Below are positions 26,609-35,433 of a stretch of 50,846 bases of DNA, piece by piece. Where the stretch lies: assembly GCA_021805735.1 (NCBI GenBank), contig JAJZEE010000014.1:1-50846 (forward strand), read 5' to 3'. How positions within the stretch are numbered: the first letter of the stretch is position 1; each line of letters starts with the position of its first letter. The stretch comes from Bacillota bacterium. GTDB lineage: Bacteria > Bacillota > Bacilli > Alicyclobacillales > SLC66. Under the pieces are notes generated by a model that saw only the letters and a list, made by a program, of their open reading frames with translations, had not been told where the DNA came from and did not search any database. The position numbers and the translations under genes were made by a program.

Positions 26609-27418
26609 ATGAAAAGTAACGTCGCCATTCGCATCGCATTGCCTCTGCTGGCTCTGCTCGGCGCATCCTTTCTGCTGCTTCCTGTGATCGCACTGCTGGC
26701 CCACATCTCGCTGGGCAGCGTGAGCGCAGCTCTTGCCAGCGGCGGACTCCCCGCGCTGTCCGTATCCCTGCAGACGACTGCGGTCGCCCTGACGGTCATT
26801 GTGATTGTGGGCACGCCGCTTGGCTGGCTGCTGGCGCGACGGCATGGACTGCTGTGGCGGACGGTTGAATTTCTGATGTTCATTCCGCTGCTCCTGCCGC
26901 CGCTTGTTATCGGACTTCTGCTCGTGTATTTCTATGGTCCATATGGACCGCTGGGTGAAATGCTCAACCGTTTCCAGCTATCGGCGTCCAATAACCGACT
27001 CGCCATCACGATTGCGGAGATCTACGAGTCCATGCCGTATTATGTATTTGCCGCCCAGGCCGCTTTCAGTCAGGTGGACCAAAGGCTGGAACGCGCATCG
27101 TTGGCTCTCGGACAACCGCCCCACGTCACGTTTCGCCGCGTGACCCTGCCGCTCTCCGCGCCCGGACTGACGGTCGGTCTGGCGATGGCGTTCGCGCGGG
27201 CGCTGGGCGCGTTCGGCGCCGTCATCGTGGTGGCTTACGATCCTCATACGCTCCCGGTGGCCATCTGGATCGCGCTTGAGGAACAGGGATTGCCCGGAGC
27301 GCTTCCGCTCGCGTTTATCCTGCTGGCAGCGGCGCTCCCGTTGCCGCTGCTCACCGCGCTGCTGCGCAGGAGAGTGGTTCCGGAGTCAACTGTTGGCGCC
27401 CACTCTGATTCCGCTTGA
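26609..27418 (+). CDS. modB: Molybdate ABC transporter permease ModB
   Basis: A 269-residue permease with five or six helices and the EAA-type loop RASLALGQPPHVTFRRVTLP that docks to the ATPase. Strong ModB features are FIPLLLPPLVIGLLLVYFYG and ALGAFGAVIVVAYDP. It should import molybdate with a ModA binding protein and ModC ATPase. Neither is next to it: upstream is a divergent ABC exporter, downstream 200 bp without a gene. It is therefore an orphan permease, possibly using subunits encoded elsewhere. Confidence 0.88.
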   Translation: MKSNVAIRIALPLLALLGASFLLLPVIALLAHISLGSVSAALASGGLPALSVSLQTTAVALTVIVIVGTPLGWLLARRHGLLWRTVEFLMFIPLLLPPLVIGLLLVYFYGPYGPLGEMLNRFQLSASNNRLAITIAEIYESMPYYVFAAQAAFSQVDQRLERASLALGQPPHVTFRRVTLPLSAPGLTVGLAMAFARALGAFGAVIVVAYDPHTLPVAIWIALEEQGLPGALPLAFILLAAALPLPLLTALLRRRVVPESTVGAHSDSA

Positions 27419-27624
27419 CCGCCATCCCCCGCCTCATGCGCGGCGCACTGCGCACCCCAACACCGTGCACGTCAACACCGCCGCAGCGCACAGAAGGCAG
27501 GATTGACCCGCCGCCCAACCGCCCATCCTCCCGTCCGCCCAGGCCATATCACGCAGTATTTGTTTATCACGTGATGCGGCTCAGCGGCGTGGAGGCTGCT
27601 GCCGCATAGCGTCATCGCCTGGGT

Positions 27625-28647
27625 TCACGCCTGTCCTGCGGGAGGAACCTCGGCGGGAGCTGACTCTGCATGGGCGGTCTTGTAGAAGTGTCCTGTGGCG
27701 GTGGCCACGACGTCGTCTTGGTCATCGTGAATTTCCGCCGCAAATAATGCCAGTTTATGGCTGTTCTGTCGTGCCGTGATGCCGCAGCGCAAGCGGCCTT
27801 CAACAGCCGCCTTCACAAAATTCACCGTGAGATTGAGGGTAACCGCCCTTTTCAGGTGACCGTCCAACTGAAAAGCCGTTTCCGCCATCGCCGTATCGAT
27901 AAATGTGGTCAACACGCCGCCGTGCACGATGCCGTAGCGATTGAGCAGATCATCGCCGATCGTCATCCTGTACATGAATGTTTCACCGTCCTTGGGGAGG
28001 ACGCAAAACCCCATGACCTCTTGCAAAAAGGCCAGCGGCTGTTGATATGTCCGTTTCTTCGCATCGATCAGCCGCGAGATTTGTTGGAGTTCCTCTTCCT
28101 CCATGTTCCGCAACTGTTCGACAATCTGGTCGATCGCCATCATTGCCTCGCCCCTTTCTGACGCTATCGGTCCATCACCCAGCTTACCGCATATGACGCT
28201 CGATGTTGAGTCGTCGTGAACCATGAATGCGCCCGCAGTGGGCGGGGTAAAACGCCCCAGTTCGTCCAGCACATCCTGTGAGACCCGAATCTGCGCCGCC
28301 GGCAGCCGCAGGCTTTCCACCGCCTCGGATCCCACGACCCGGTTGTGCCATTCAGAGGGCACGAGGCGGTAGACTGCATCGATGTCCGCCGCAAGCTTCT
28401 CGATATCGATGCCTTCATAGACCGGCATGTATGGTTGCATATAGCGACGGGCACGCAGCCACATGGAATAGCCGCCCTTGACGTTGCCGTTTTGCAGATG
28501 ATAGAGACTAACAGCCGCCTGGATCAGACCCTTCAGGATCTGAGGCCGACCGGTGTCAAGCCAGAGCGACTCTCCATACTCATGGCACTCAAAGTAGTCT
28601 TTCGTCACATTAAAACAGTACAGATAAGCGAGCAGTCTATGTTCCAT
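27625..28647 (-). CDS. DUF309-PaaI-type thioesterase fusion protein
   Basis: A 340-residue protein from ATG 28647 (SD AGGGGAG 8 bp upstream; an in-frame upstream start at 28725 has none). Residues 1-90 are a DUF309 domain (YFECHEYGESLWLDT, GLIQAAVSLYHLQNGN). Residues about 205-325 are a hotdog-fold thioesterase of PaaI/YbgC type with the motif YGIVHGGVLTTFIDTAMAET. The 100-residue linker contains a helical MEEEELQQISRLIDAKKR. PaaI enzymes hydrolyse acyl-CoA; DUF309 function is unknown. I do not know this fusion as a standard architecture. No frameshift separates the halves. Confidence 0.85.
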   Translation of the reverse strand: MEHRLLAYLYCFNVTKDYFECHEYGESLWLDTGRPQILKGLIQAAVSLYHLQNGNVKGGYSMWLRARRYMQPYMPVYEGIDIEKLAADIDAVYRLVPSEWHNRVVGSEAVESLRLPAAQIRVSQDVLDELGRFTPPTAGAFMVHDDSTSSVICGKLGDGPIASERGEAMMAIDQIVEQLRNMEEEELQQISRLIDAKKRTYQQPLAFLQEVMGFCVLPKDGETFMYRMTIGDDLLNRYGIVHGGVLTTFIDTAMAETAFQLDGHLKRAVTLNLTVNFVKAAVEGRLRCGITARQNSHKLALFAAEIHDDQDDVVATATGHFYKTAHAESAPAEVPPAGQA

Positions 28648-29017
28648 GCGGCGTTCTCCCCTCACGGACGATGGAGTGCTTTTGTGGAACCAATAATGAT
28701 GGCGCGCTATCGCGCTCTCTATCATTATACTCCCATCTGCGAGGGCGGCCGTGTTGCCATAGACGCCATAGAGTCATGCACTGCTTTTTCTTCGGCTGTC
28801 TCTTCGCCTGTCTCGTTCTGCATTAGCCGCTTCCCCATTGCGACACAGCGCGAAAGACCGCCCGCGAAACGGGCGGTCTATAACCGGAGTCTGGAAATCC
28901 GCGCAATCTAGGGGAGCAGTGATAAAGTCCGCAAAGCAGGCGCGGTCACTCCAGATATAGCGTCCGAGGCTTCAGTCGGTCGCTCGACCCGCCTGACCAT
29001 CTCGACTTTTCGCCCTC
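28648..29017. other. Intergenic region
   Basis: 370 bp between pepC and the DUF309 fusion gene, both leftward. It holds the perfect hairpin at 28856-28878 and otherwise nothing I can support. The promoter of the fusion gene should be here. Confidence 0.4.
28856..28878 (-). terminator. Hairpin, likely terminator after pepC
   Basis: A perfect 9-bp stem GACCGCCCG/CGGGCGGTC with a 5-base loop. On the reverse strand it is followed by TTTCGCG, a weak U-tract. It is 140 bp past the pepC stop codon. Confidence 0.5.
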
Positions 29018-30379
29018 TCACCGCATGACAGCGAGAGATCCCATGGGATCCCAGGGCTGCAGCGCTTTCGGCGGCTGCAGGAGAGCCTCGCGCATGGTGT
29101 CCGAAAGATATTTCTTCTGCACAACGATCTGATACATGAACTCATCGAACCACGGATCGCTCATGATGAAGTAGCCTTCGTTGCCAGGGTCCTTGCCCCA
29201 ACTGTTCTCCACCTTCCAGCGATTCGGCCGGCCATCCACCAGGTTGACGCCGGTAAATACCATGGCATGCGTCATCAAACTCTCGCCATAGTCCAGCCGT
29301 TCGGCCTTGCTCATCCCGAATGAAACGCCAAGAGTCGCCCCGTAATCGTACAGTTTGGTGTCCATGATTCCCGAATCGCGATCAAGCATCTGACCGACAT
29401 CGCAACCAAACCACACCGGCTCTCCGTCGCGCAACTGCGCGATCGTAAGGGCGCGCAACGCCTCGCTTTCGACGTTAAGATAGAGGACGTCGCGGCCGCC
29501 CTTGACATTGCCCAGATATTTCACCGTGTATGTCTTCAGGAACGGCTTGTCGGCAGTGGGAGCGTTGATGACACTGACATAATCATGGAGATCGACATCG
29601 ACATACCGCTTGAAAAACTCCGTGGGAGTCATGTCGCGGTCGCGATGAAACCCGTTGTCCTTGTCGCGATATTCAAAGTCAAAGCGCGCCGGAGGTTCAC
29701 CGAGAAAGTGGCACAGCATGCGATAGATATCGGCCAACATGGCTTCCTTGTCGGTCCTCAGCGCGTCCGCGGAAGCGCCCTCGCGCTGGTGTCTATCCCT
29801 CAGGCCGGCGGCGTCTTCGCGCAATTTGACGGTCAGCAATCGATTCATCATGTTGGATTGACTGCTGTGAAACGTCTCCGGCATCACAGACTTTGGCGCC
29901 ACGCCATATTTGTCCACAAGGTTGACAAACATATCCCACTGTCCGCCGTCCTGCACAGGACTGTCCAGCAGCCATGCAATCAGTCTGCCTTCCGTCGGTT
30001 CGTCGAGCGTTTCCAGGATGCTCTCCAGGAAATAATTCGCCTTCTCAAATTTGTCCCAAAACATCTGATAACTCTGCGACAGTTCAAACTCCTTCAGGTT
30101 GCACCGCTTTGCGACCTTGACGCGCAGCGTATTGAGCCCCGCAAACAGCCAGCAGCGCCCGCTCTGCTTTTGATGGGTGATCGGCCCCGTCTCAATCTCA
30201 TCGGAAAATGTGTATTGCATGTTCACAACCGCGTCCTGATTCATGGCCACGGCGTTTATCCCATTTTTCTTGACCGCGTTCATCAGGGTCCGATTATTAG
30301 GTTGGTCTTTCAGGTCCCTACTGAACTTATCAATCAGCTCTGCCGAAATGGCAGTTGAATCCCTGAGTTGCACCGACAT
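29018..30379 (-). CDS. pepC: Aminopeptidase C (bleomycin hydrolase, peptidase C1B)
   Basis: A 453-residue cysteine peptidase with the full papain-type triad: Cys76 in QSGRCWLFAG, the His in LMTHAMVFTGVN and the Asn in WKVENSWG near residue 400. Length and order fit PepC/BLMH, a cytoplasmic self-compartmentalising hexamer that removes N-terminal amino acids from peptides. The usual C-terminal arm, which blocks the active site and sets aminopeptidase register, is present (PWDPMGSLAVMR). Single gene. Confidence 0.95.
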   Translation of the reverse strand: MSVQLRDSTAISAELIDKFSRDLKDQPNNRTLMNAVKKNGINAVAMNQDAVVNMQYTFSDEIETGPITHQKQSGRCWLFAGLNTLRVKVAKRCNLKEFELSQSYQMFWDKFEKANYFLESILETLDEPTEGRLIAWLLDSPVQDGGQWDMFVNLVDKYGVAPKSVMPETFHSSQSNMMNRLLTVKLREDAAGLRDRHQREGASADALRTDKEAMLADIYRMLCHFLGEPPARFDFEYRDKDNGFHRDRDMTPTEFFKRYVDVDLHDYVSVINAPTADKPFLKTYTVKYLGNVKGGRDVLYLNVESEALRALTIAQLRDGEPVWFGCDVGQMLDRDSGIMDTKLYDYGATLGVSFGMSKAERLDYGESLMTHAMVFTGVNLVDGRPNRWKVENSWGKDPGNEGYFIMSDPWFDEFMYQIVVQKKYLSDTMREALLQPPKALQPWDPMGSLAVMR

Positions 30380-30680
30380 GGGCCACCCTCCCCGTCAACA
30401 TTATGATGCGAAACGTCTGGCAAACATCCTGCCTTCCTCATCGGCAACCCCCACTGCCAGATATTGTGGAAGACGAAACTCCATGCCCCAGCACCCATAC
30501 TACTCCGAACCAATGGAAATGCAATAGCTTGTGAACCAGTCAAATTCGGCGCGATCAACACGGCGGTCGCGGCCTCTCCGCCAGTGGGCCAATTGATCGG
30601 TCTGCCGCAGGAACTGCTTGCGTACCCGCCGTTCCAATGCGACAATGACGAGAAGTGAATTGCGTCTCAGGAGGAATACC
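30380..30680. other. Intergenic region between divergent genes
   Basis: A 300-bp gap between pepC (leftward) and the hydrolase at 30681. A 64-codon frame at 30464 has no SD and no family resemblance. I see no hairpin or RNA gene. Confidence 0.4.
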
Positions 30681-31610
30681 ATGGGTAGCACATTCTCAGT
30701 TCGAGGGAAGGATTTGTACGTAGAGAACCTCGGCGATACGGCGAAACCGGCATTGTTATATTTGCATGGCGGACCAGGCGCTGGCTCGTACGACTTCGTG
30801 CTTCACCAGGGTGAGCGCCTGTCCAGGCATCTGAGGGTGGTCGCCTTCGATCAACGGGGGGTTCTTCGCTCATCGCCAATATCCGCCGAAGATCGCTTCG
30901 AACTGATGGACTTGGTTGAGGACTGCGAGTCTCTTCGGGAACAATTGGGTATTGAGCGATGGTCTGTATTGGGGCATTCGTTTGGGGGATACCTGGGCCT
31001 ATTATATGCATATACGTATCCGGGTTCCGTCGAACGACTGATGTTTGAAAACTCCGTGTTTGACCTGGGTTTGGCGGCCAGATCGCTCTTGCGGGGAGCA
31101 GCCCTTGAGTACGGCGCGCTGGGAGACAGCGCGAAGGCACTGCATTGTCTGGCAGCGGCCTTTTCACCTGCGCACGAAGAGACATCCACGGTATGGCAAG
31201 CGTTTACTGAATTGACGAATGGACTGGGCGCCCGACGCAACAGCCTCTATGTGCATGGGAGCGACAAAGATTTTTTTGAGCAACTGGTCGAGAACTCCCC
31301 GTTTCCCTCGGAATACTGGGAAAGAGCAGGCGTTCACCAGCGCAGATTGTACGAAGAGGGACGTATCTTTGTCTCCCTTTTGAACACCATTGTTTCCGTT
31401 CCTCACACCGCACTTCTCCTGAAGGGTCAATTCGACCATGTCCTGAGCGCTGACCAAATCCACGCCTTTATTTCAGCCAAGCCTGACACTCGGTTGGTCG
31501 TGTTCGAGGAAAGCGGCCATTTTATCCACGTAGAGGAACCGGACAGATTTGCCGCCGAAGTGATTCGTTTCACGGTTGGCGAACCATCACAGACGGGGGA
31601 AGAAGCGTAG
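30681..31610 (+). CDS. Proline iminopeptidase-like alpha/beta hydrolase
   Basis: A 309-residue protein; ATG 30681 follows CAGGAGGAAT. Oxyanion-hole motif LYLHGGPGAGS near residue 27, DQRGVLRSS, nucleophile elbow GHSFGG near 100, acid in GQFDHV and His in ESGHFIHVEE. This is the arrangement of prolyl aminopeptidases (S33). The DQRG-V-L-RS segment differs from the usual DQRGxGxS, so substrate could differ. Cytoplasmic, single gene. Confidence 0.85.
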   Translation: MGSTFSVRGKDLYVENLGDTAKPALLYLHGGPGAGSYDFVLHQGERLSRHLRVVAFDQRGVLRSSPISAEDRFELMDLVEDCESLREQLGIERWSVLGHSFGGYLGLLYAYTYPGSVERLMFENSVFDLGLAARSLLRGAALEYGALGDSAKALHCLAAAFSPAHEETSTVWQAFTELTNGLGARRNSLYVHGSDKDFFEQLVENSPFPSEYWERAGVHQRRLYEEGRIFVSLLNTIVSVPHTALLLKGQFDHVLSADQIHAFISAKPDTRLVVFEESGHFIHVEEPDRFAAEVIRFTVGEPSQTGEEA

Positions 31611-31684
31611 GATCTGTACAGCTCGATTGCAGGTTAAAAACAACAAAACAGCAATGACCGAGACCTGAACGGCAAACAATTGTG

Positions 31685-31710
31685 GTATGATGATTGGACA
31701 ATCATCATAC
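31685..31710. promoter_or_regulatory. 12-bp perfect palindrome, likely operator
   Basis: GTATGATGATTG and CAATCATCATAC around a 2-bp centre. This size and symmetry fit a TetR/MarR/GntR-type dimer site. A TATGAT that could serve as -10 lies inside the left arm, so binding would block transcription. It lies 205 bp before the MFS gene; the cognate regulator is not adjacent. Confidence 0.6.
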
Positions 31711-31914
31711 TGGCAGTAGGAGCGCGCGCACAATGACAGTCTTTTCGTTGCTCAGCATCTGATTCGTTGACCTGCACGGACGTGCGAAGGTCTTTCAGAA
31801 TGTCTACAATCATATGCCATGGTTGAGCCGAAAAGACGCATACATTGCTGTCGCGTGTTTGGTGTTTTTCGAATTTGTGTTGGTATTTCAGCAGACGCTG
31901 CGTGGAGAGTGAAT

Positions 31915-33168
31915 GTGCAGAAAAAAAGACACCTTCAACAAGGGCAACAGCCATGGCAGCACAACGATTTCCGGAAGCTCTGGCTGGGACAGGCTATTTC
32001 CGAAGTGGGATCACGAATCAGCCGGGAGGGAATTCCGCTTACAGCAGTGATGATTCTGGGCGCAGGCCCGCTCTCGATGGCCTGGCTGCGGGTCGCTGCA
32101 ACGGCGCCGGTTTTGCTGCTGGGCCTCGTGGCCGGCGTACTCATTGATCGTCTGCGGCGGCGGCCGTTTCTGATTGCCGCGGATATCCTGCGCGCCCTCT
32201 TGTTGCTGACGATACCCGCGGCGGCGCTATTTTCGTTGCTGCATCTTTGGCTGCTGCTCGTAGTCACTGGTTGCACCAGCGCGCTGGCGCTATTTTTCGA
32301 AGTGGCGTATCAGTCCTATGTACCCTCGCTCGTCACACGCGAAGCCCTTCCAGACGCCAACAGCAAGCTGGGATTCAGCGCGTCTGTGGCGGAAGTGCTG
32401 GGACCGAGTGTTACCGGCGGGCTCGTTCAAGTCTTTACAGCGCCCTTTGCGATTGCATTTGACGCCTTGTCCTATCTGATTTCAGCGCTTCTCGTCTGGC
32501 AGATTCGCACACCGGAAATCCAGCAGCGACAGATGACCCCGGAGACCACACATTGGCTGCGGAACATGACGCATGGACTGCGGGTCATCATCCGCGACCC
32601 TTATCTGGCGGCGCTGTTGGCCACCGAAGCGATGCTGGCTCTCTTCGGAAGCATGATTGGCCCCCTTTACACGCTGTTCGCCATTCGCACTCTCGGCCTC
32701 TCTCCAGCGCTGTTTGGCGTCACTGTGACCATGGGGGGAATCGGCGCCTTGGCGGGCGTCGCCGTCAGCGCCAGGCTGATTCGCCGCTTTGGCCTGGGCG
32801 TCACGCTGATCGGTTCGCTGCAGGCTTTCGCGCTTGCCACCCTGCTCATTCCCCTTGCGGGCGGACCTCTGTGGAGAGCGGTCGCCTGCTTGATGGGGGC
32901 GCAGTTTTTCGGCGATTTCACTGGAGTGATCTACGAAGTTCATGGGCTCACCCTGCGCCAGATGCGCGTATCCGATGACATGTTGGGGCGCGTCAACGCG
33001 GGGTTCCAACTCACAACCGCCACGCTGGCGCTCATCGGCGGTCTGCTGGGAGGGCTGTCGGGAGAGTGGTTCGGCATTCGCCCGACCCTCGTCATCGCCG
33101 TCTGCGGGCTGTGTGGCTCAGCAGTATGGATGCTGGCGTCGCCGATCAGGCGGCTGCGCAGCTACTGA
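31915..33168 (+). CDS. MFS exporter of the MFS_3/EntS-like type
   Basis: A 417-residue protein with 12 helices. GTG 31915 is chosen for GGAGAG 7 bp upstream; the frame is open to 31819. The N-terminus HNDFRKLWLGQAISEVGSRI is characteristic of MFS_3 exporters (enterobactin exporter and macrolide efflux relatives). The motif GLVAGVLIDRLRRRPFLI carries the basic loop of motif A. Substrate unknown. A palindromic operator candidate lies upstream. Confidence 0.88.
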   Translation: MQKKRHLQQGQQPWQHNDFRKLWLGQAISEVGSRISREGIPLTAVMILGAGPLSMAWLRVAATAPVLLLGLVAGVLIDRLRRRPFLIAADILRALLLLTIPAAALFSLLHLWLLLVVTGCTSALALFFEVAYQSYVPSLVTREALPDANSKLGFSASVAEVLGPSVTGGLVQVFTAPFAIAFDALSYLISALLVWQIRTPEIQQRQMTPETTHWLRNMTHGLRVIIRDPYLAALLATEAMLALFGSMIGPLYTLFAIRTLGLSPALFGVTVTMGGIGALAGVAVSARLIRRFGLGVTLIGSLQAFALATLLIPLAGGPLWRAVACLMGAQFFGDFTGVIYEVHGLTLRQMRVSDDMLGRVNAGFQLTTATLALIGGLLGGLSGEWFGIRPTLVIAVCGLCGSAVWMLASPIRRLRSY

Positions 33169-33212
33169 GCACACTACATGCAGAATGTGTTGCTCAATGC
33201 GTGCGCGGTCGG

Positions 33213-35258
33213 TCACTCGGATTCTGCGGGATCCAGCACCGTCAGCAAAAAGGCGTACAGATCGGCCGCCTCCGCGATCACCTTGGATGCGGGCTTTCCG
33301 GCGCCGTGGCCCGCGCTTGTCTCCACCCGCAGCAGGATCGGATTCGCTCCCTCCACAGCCGCGGCCTGCAGCGTCGCCGTGAATTTCATGGCGTGCATCG
33401 GCACGACGCGGTCGTCCGTATCGCCAGTGGTGATGAGGATCGGCGGATACACCGCGCCCAAACGCACATTATGCAGCGGCGAATAGGCGTAGACCGTCCG
33501 AAACGCATCCACGCTGGTCTCGGCGTTTCCGTACTCCGACGTCCAGAAGCGCCCCGCCGTAAATTTGTGATAGCGCAGCATGTCCGTGACGGGCACCTGA
33601 CAGACGACCGCCCCATACAAGTCCGGTCTCTGCAGCATGCATGCGGCAACCAACAGGCCGCCATTGCTGCCGCCCATGATCCCCAGGCGGGTAGATCGCG
33701 TGTACCCCTGGTCGATCAGCCACTCCGCCGCCGCGATAAAATCGTCAAAGACGTTCTGCTTGCGGTGCAGCATCCCATCCTTGTGCCACTCTTCTCCGTA
33801 TTCACTGCCGCCGCGGAGATTGGCCACGGCATACACGCCCCCGCGTTCCAGCCAAGCCAGTCGCGAGACGGAAAACTCCGGCGTGAGGCTGATGTTGAAC
33901 CCCCCATACCCGTAGAGGAGAGTCGGATGTGAGCCGTCAAGTGCAATGCCCCTTTTGTGCGTCAGGAACAGCGGCACGCGCGTGCCGTCCTTGGAATGGA
34001 AAAATACTTGACGCGTCTCGTATTTCGACAAATCAAACGGAGCGTCCACCTTCTCGAAAGCGCTCAATGTTCCGGTCGTCAGATCGTACCGAAACGGCTG
34101 GGATGGATAGAGAAACGACGTGAAGCCAAAGAGCAGTTCGCTGTTTCCCGTTTTTCCCGAGTGACCAAGCACAGAACCCACCGCCGGAAGCCGAATTTCG
34201 CCTGCGGGGCGTCCGTCCAGATGGAAAAACTGCACCAGATGATGCGCGTCCTGCTGATAGACAATGACAAACTGGCCGCCCACGATGCGCGCGGAGTCTA
34301 TGACATCGGTCCGCTCCGGGATCAGCTCGCGCCAGTGAAGCGGTTCCGGCTTTTCAATGTCGATGGCGACGATCCGCCCCCTCGGTCCATCGAGGTCCGT
34401 ATGCACGTAAAACAGCGGACCGTCGTTGCCGATCGGTATGTACATGGCATCGTACGCGTCAAGCACGCGCGCGAAGGGCTCCGCGCTGTCAATCTCCCGC
34501 ACATACACGCGAGTGCGGGGATCCGTGCCCTCCGTGATGAGCAGATAGATGTATCGGCCGTCGTCCGATACATGGGGATCGAACATGAGATCCGGCACGT
34601 CGGGGCGTTCGTAGACGAGCACGTCTTCTGCCTGCGCTGTTTCGAGGGAATGAAAGAAAACCTTTTGATGACGGTTGGCTGCCCCGTAGAGCGCGTCCGT
34701 GTCCACCTCGGGAAAACGGGTGTAGTAGAACCCGCCGCCGTCCGGATGCCACGCGATGCCTGTGAATTTGCACCAGTCCAGCCTCTCCGGCAGCTCTCTA
34801 CGCGCGTCTGCGTCATAGACGTGGATCGTCTGCCAGTCGCTTCCGCTCTGGGACACCACGCAGGCGACATGGCGGCCGTCGCGGCTGCACTCGAACCCTG
34901 TCAGGGCCGCCGTTCCGTCCTCGCGCAGCAAATTGGGATCCACGATCACTTCCGGTTCCGCGCCAAGCCCTTGCTGCACGCACAGCACCGGCTGATTCTG
35001 CAAGCCCCCCTGACGAGTGTAAAAATACCGACCGCCGGCCTCTTCCGGAACGCCGTACTTCGTATAATTCCAGATTTCCGTCAATCGCTCCTGCAGCGAA
35101 TCCCGCAACGGACCGCCGACAACCGACTGCGTAGCGTCGTTTTGCGCGGCGATCCACTGCCGCGTCTCGTCCGACTTTGCGTCTTCCAGCCAGCGATGCG
35201 GGTCTGCGACCCGCCAGCCGTGGTACTCATCGATCACGTTATCTCTGCGCGCATGCAT
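33213..35258 (-). CDS. Prolyl oligopeptidase (peptidase S9A)
   Basis: A 681-residue serine peptidase. ATG 35258 has GGAGGT 7 bp upstream; a GTG nine bases earlier overlaps the SD. The N-terminus DEYHGWRVADPHRWLED and a seven-bladed propeller (about 75-415) are typical. Catalytic Ser in GIMGGSNGGLL near 527, Asp in TTGDTDDRVVP, His in SAGHGAGK near 650. It cleaves short peptides after proline in the cytoplasm; no signal peptide is seen. Convergent with the MFS gene. Confidence 0.95.
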   Translation of the reverse strand: MHARRDNVIDEYHGWRVADPHRWLEDAKSDETRQWIAAQNDATQSVVGGPLRDSLQERLTEIWNYTKYGVPEEAGGRYFYTRQGGLQNQPVLCVQQGLGAEPEVIVDPNLLREDGTAALTGFECSRDGRHVACVVSQSGSDWQTIHVYDADARRELPERLDWCKFTGIAWHPDGGGFYYTRFPEVDTDALYGAANRHQKVFFHSLETAQAEDVLVYERPDVPDLMFDPHVSDDGRYIYLLITEGTDPRTRVYVREIDSAEPFARVLDAYDAMYIPIGNDGPLFYVHTDLDGPRGRIVAIDIEKPEPLHWRELIPERTDVIDSARIVGGQFVIVYQQDAHHLVQFFHLDGRPAGEIRLPAVGSVLGHSGKTGNSELLFGFTSFLYPSQPFRYDLTTGTLSAFEKVDAPFDLSKYETRQVFFHSKDGTRVPLFLTHKRGIALDGSHPTLLYGYGGFNISLTPEFSVSRLAWLERGGVYAVANLRGGSEYGEEWHKDGMLHRKQNVFDDFIAAAEWLIDQGYTRSTRLGIMGGSNGGLLVAACMLQRPDLYGAVVCQVPVTDMLRYHKFTAGRFWTSEYGNAETSVDAFRTVYAYSPLHNVRLGAVYPPILITTGDTDDRVVPMHAMKFTATLQAAAVEGANPILLRVETSAGHGAGKPASKVIAEAADLYAFLLTVLDPAESE

Positions 35259-35335
35259 GGGGCGCACCTCCTCGCATTCATCCTGTCCACCAGTATATCA
35301 GGTCAACACGATTGATCGTTGGGGTCGAGGCACAA

Positions 35336-35365
35336 TTGGCCCACTATAATCTCCTAAAATATGAT
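35336..35365 (+). promoter_or_regulatory. Probable SigA promoter of the S41 peptidase gene
   Basis: TTGGCC (35336-35341), 18-bp spacer, TATGAT (35360-35365), followed 69 bp later by the start codon. Confidence 0.45.
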
Positions 35366-35433
35366 ACACTGCGATGAGTCTGAATCATAGAGAGTGTAAA
35401 GTTTAAGAGAGAGAAACGTATCTCACAGGCCCA

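Noticed and set aside
33957-35315. Rightward 452-codon open frame inside the prolyl oligopeptidase gene
   Set aside because: Antisense shadow; the opposite strand has the catalytic triad and a strong SD.
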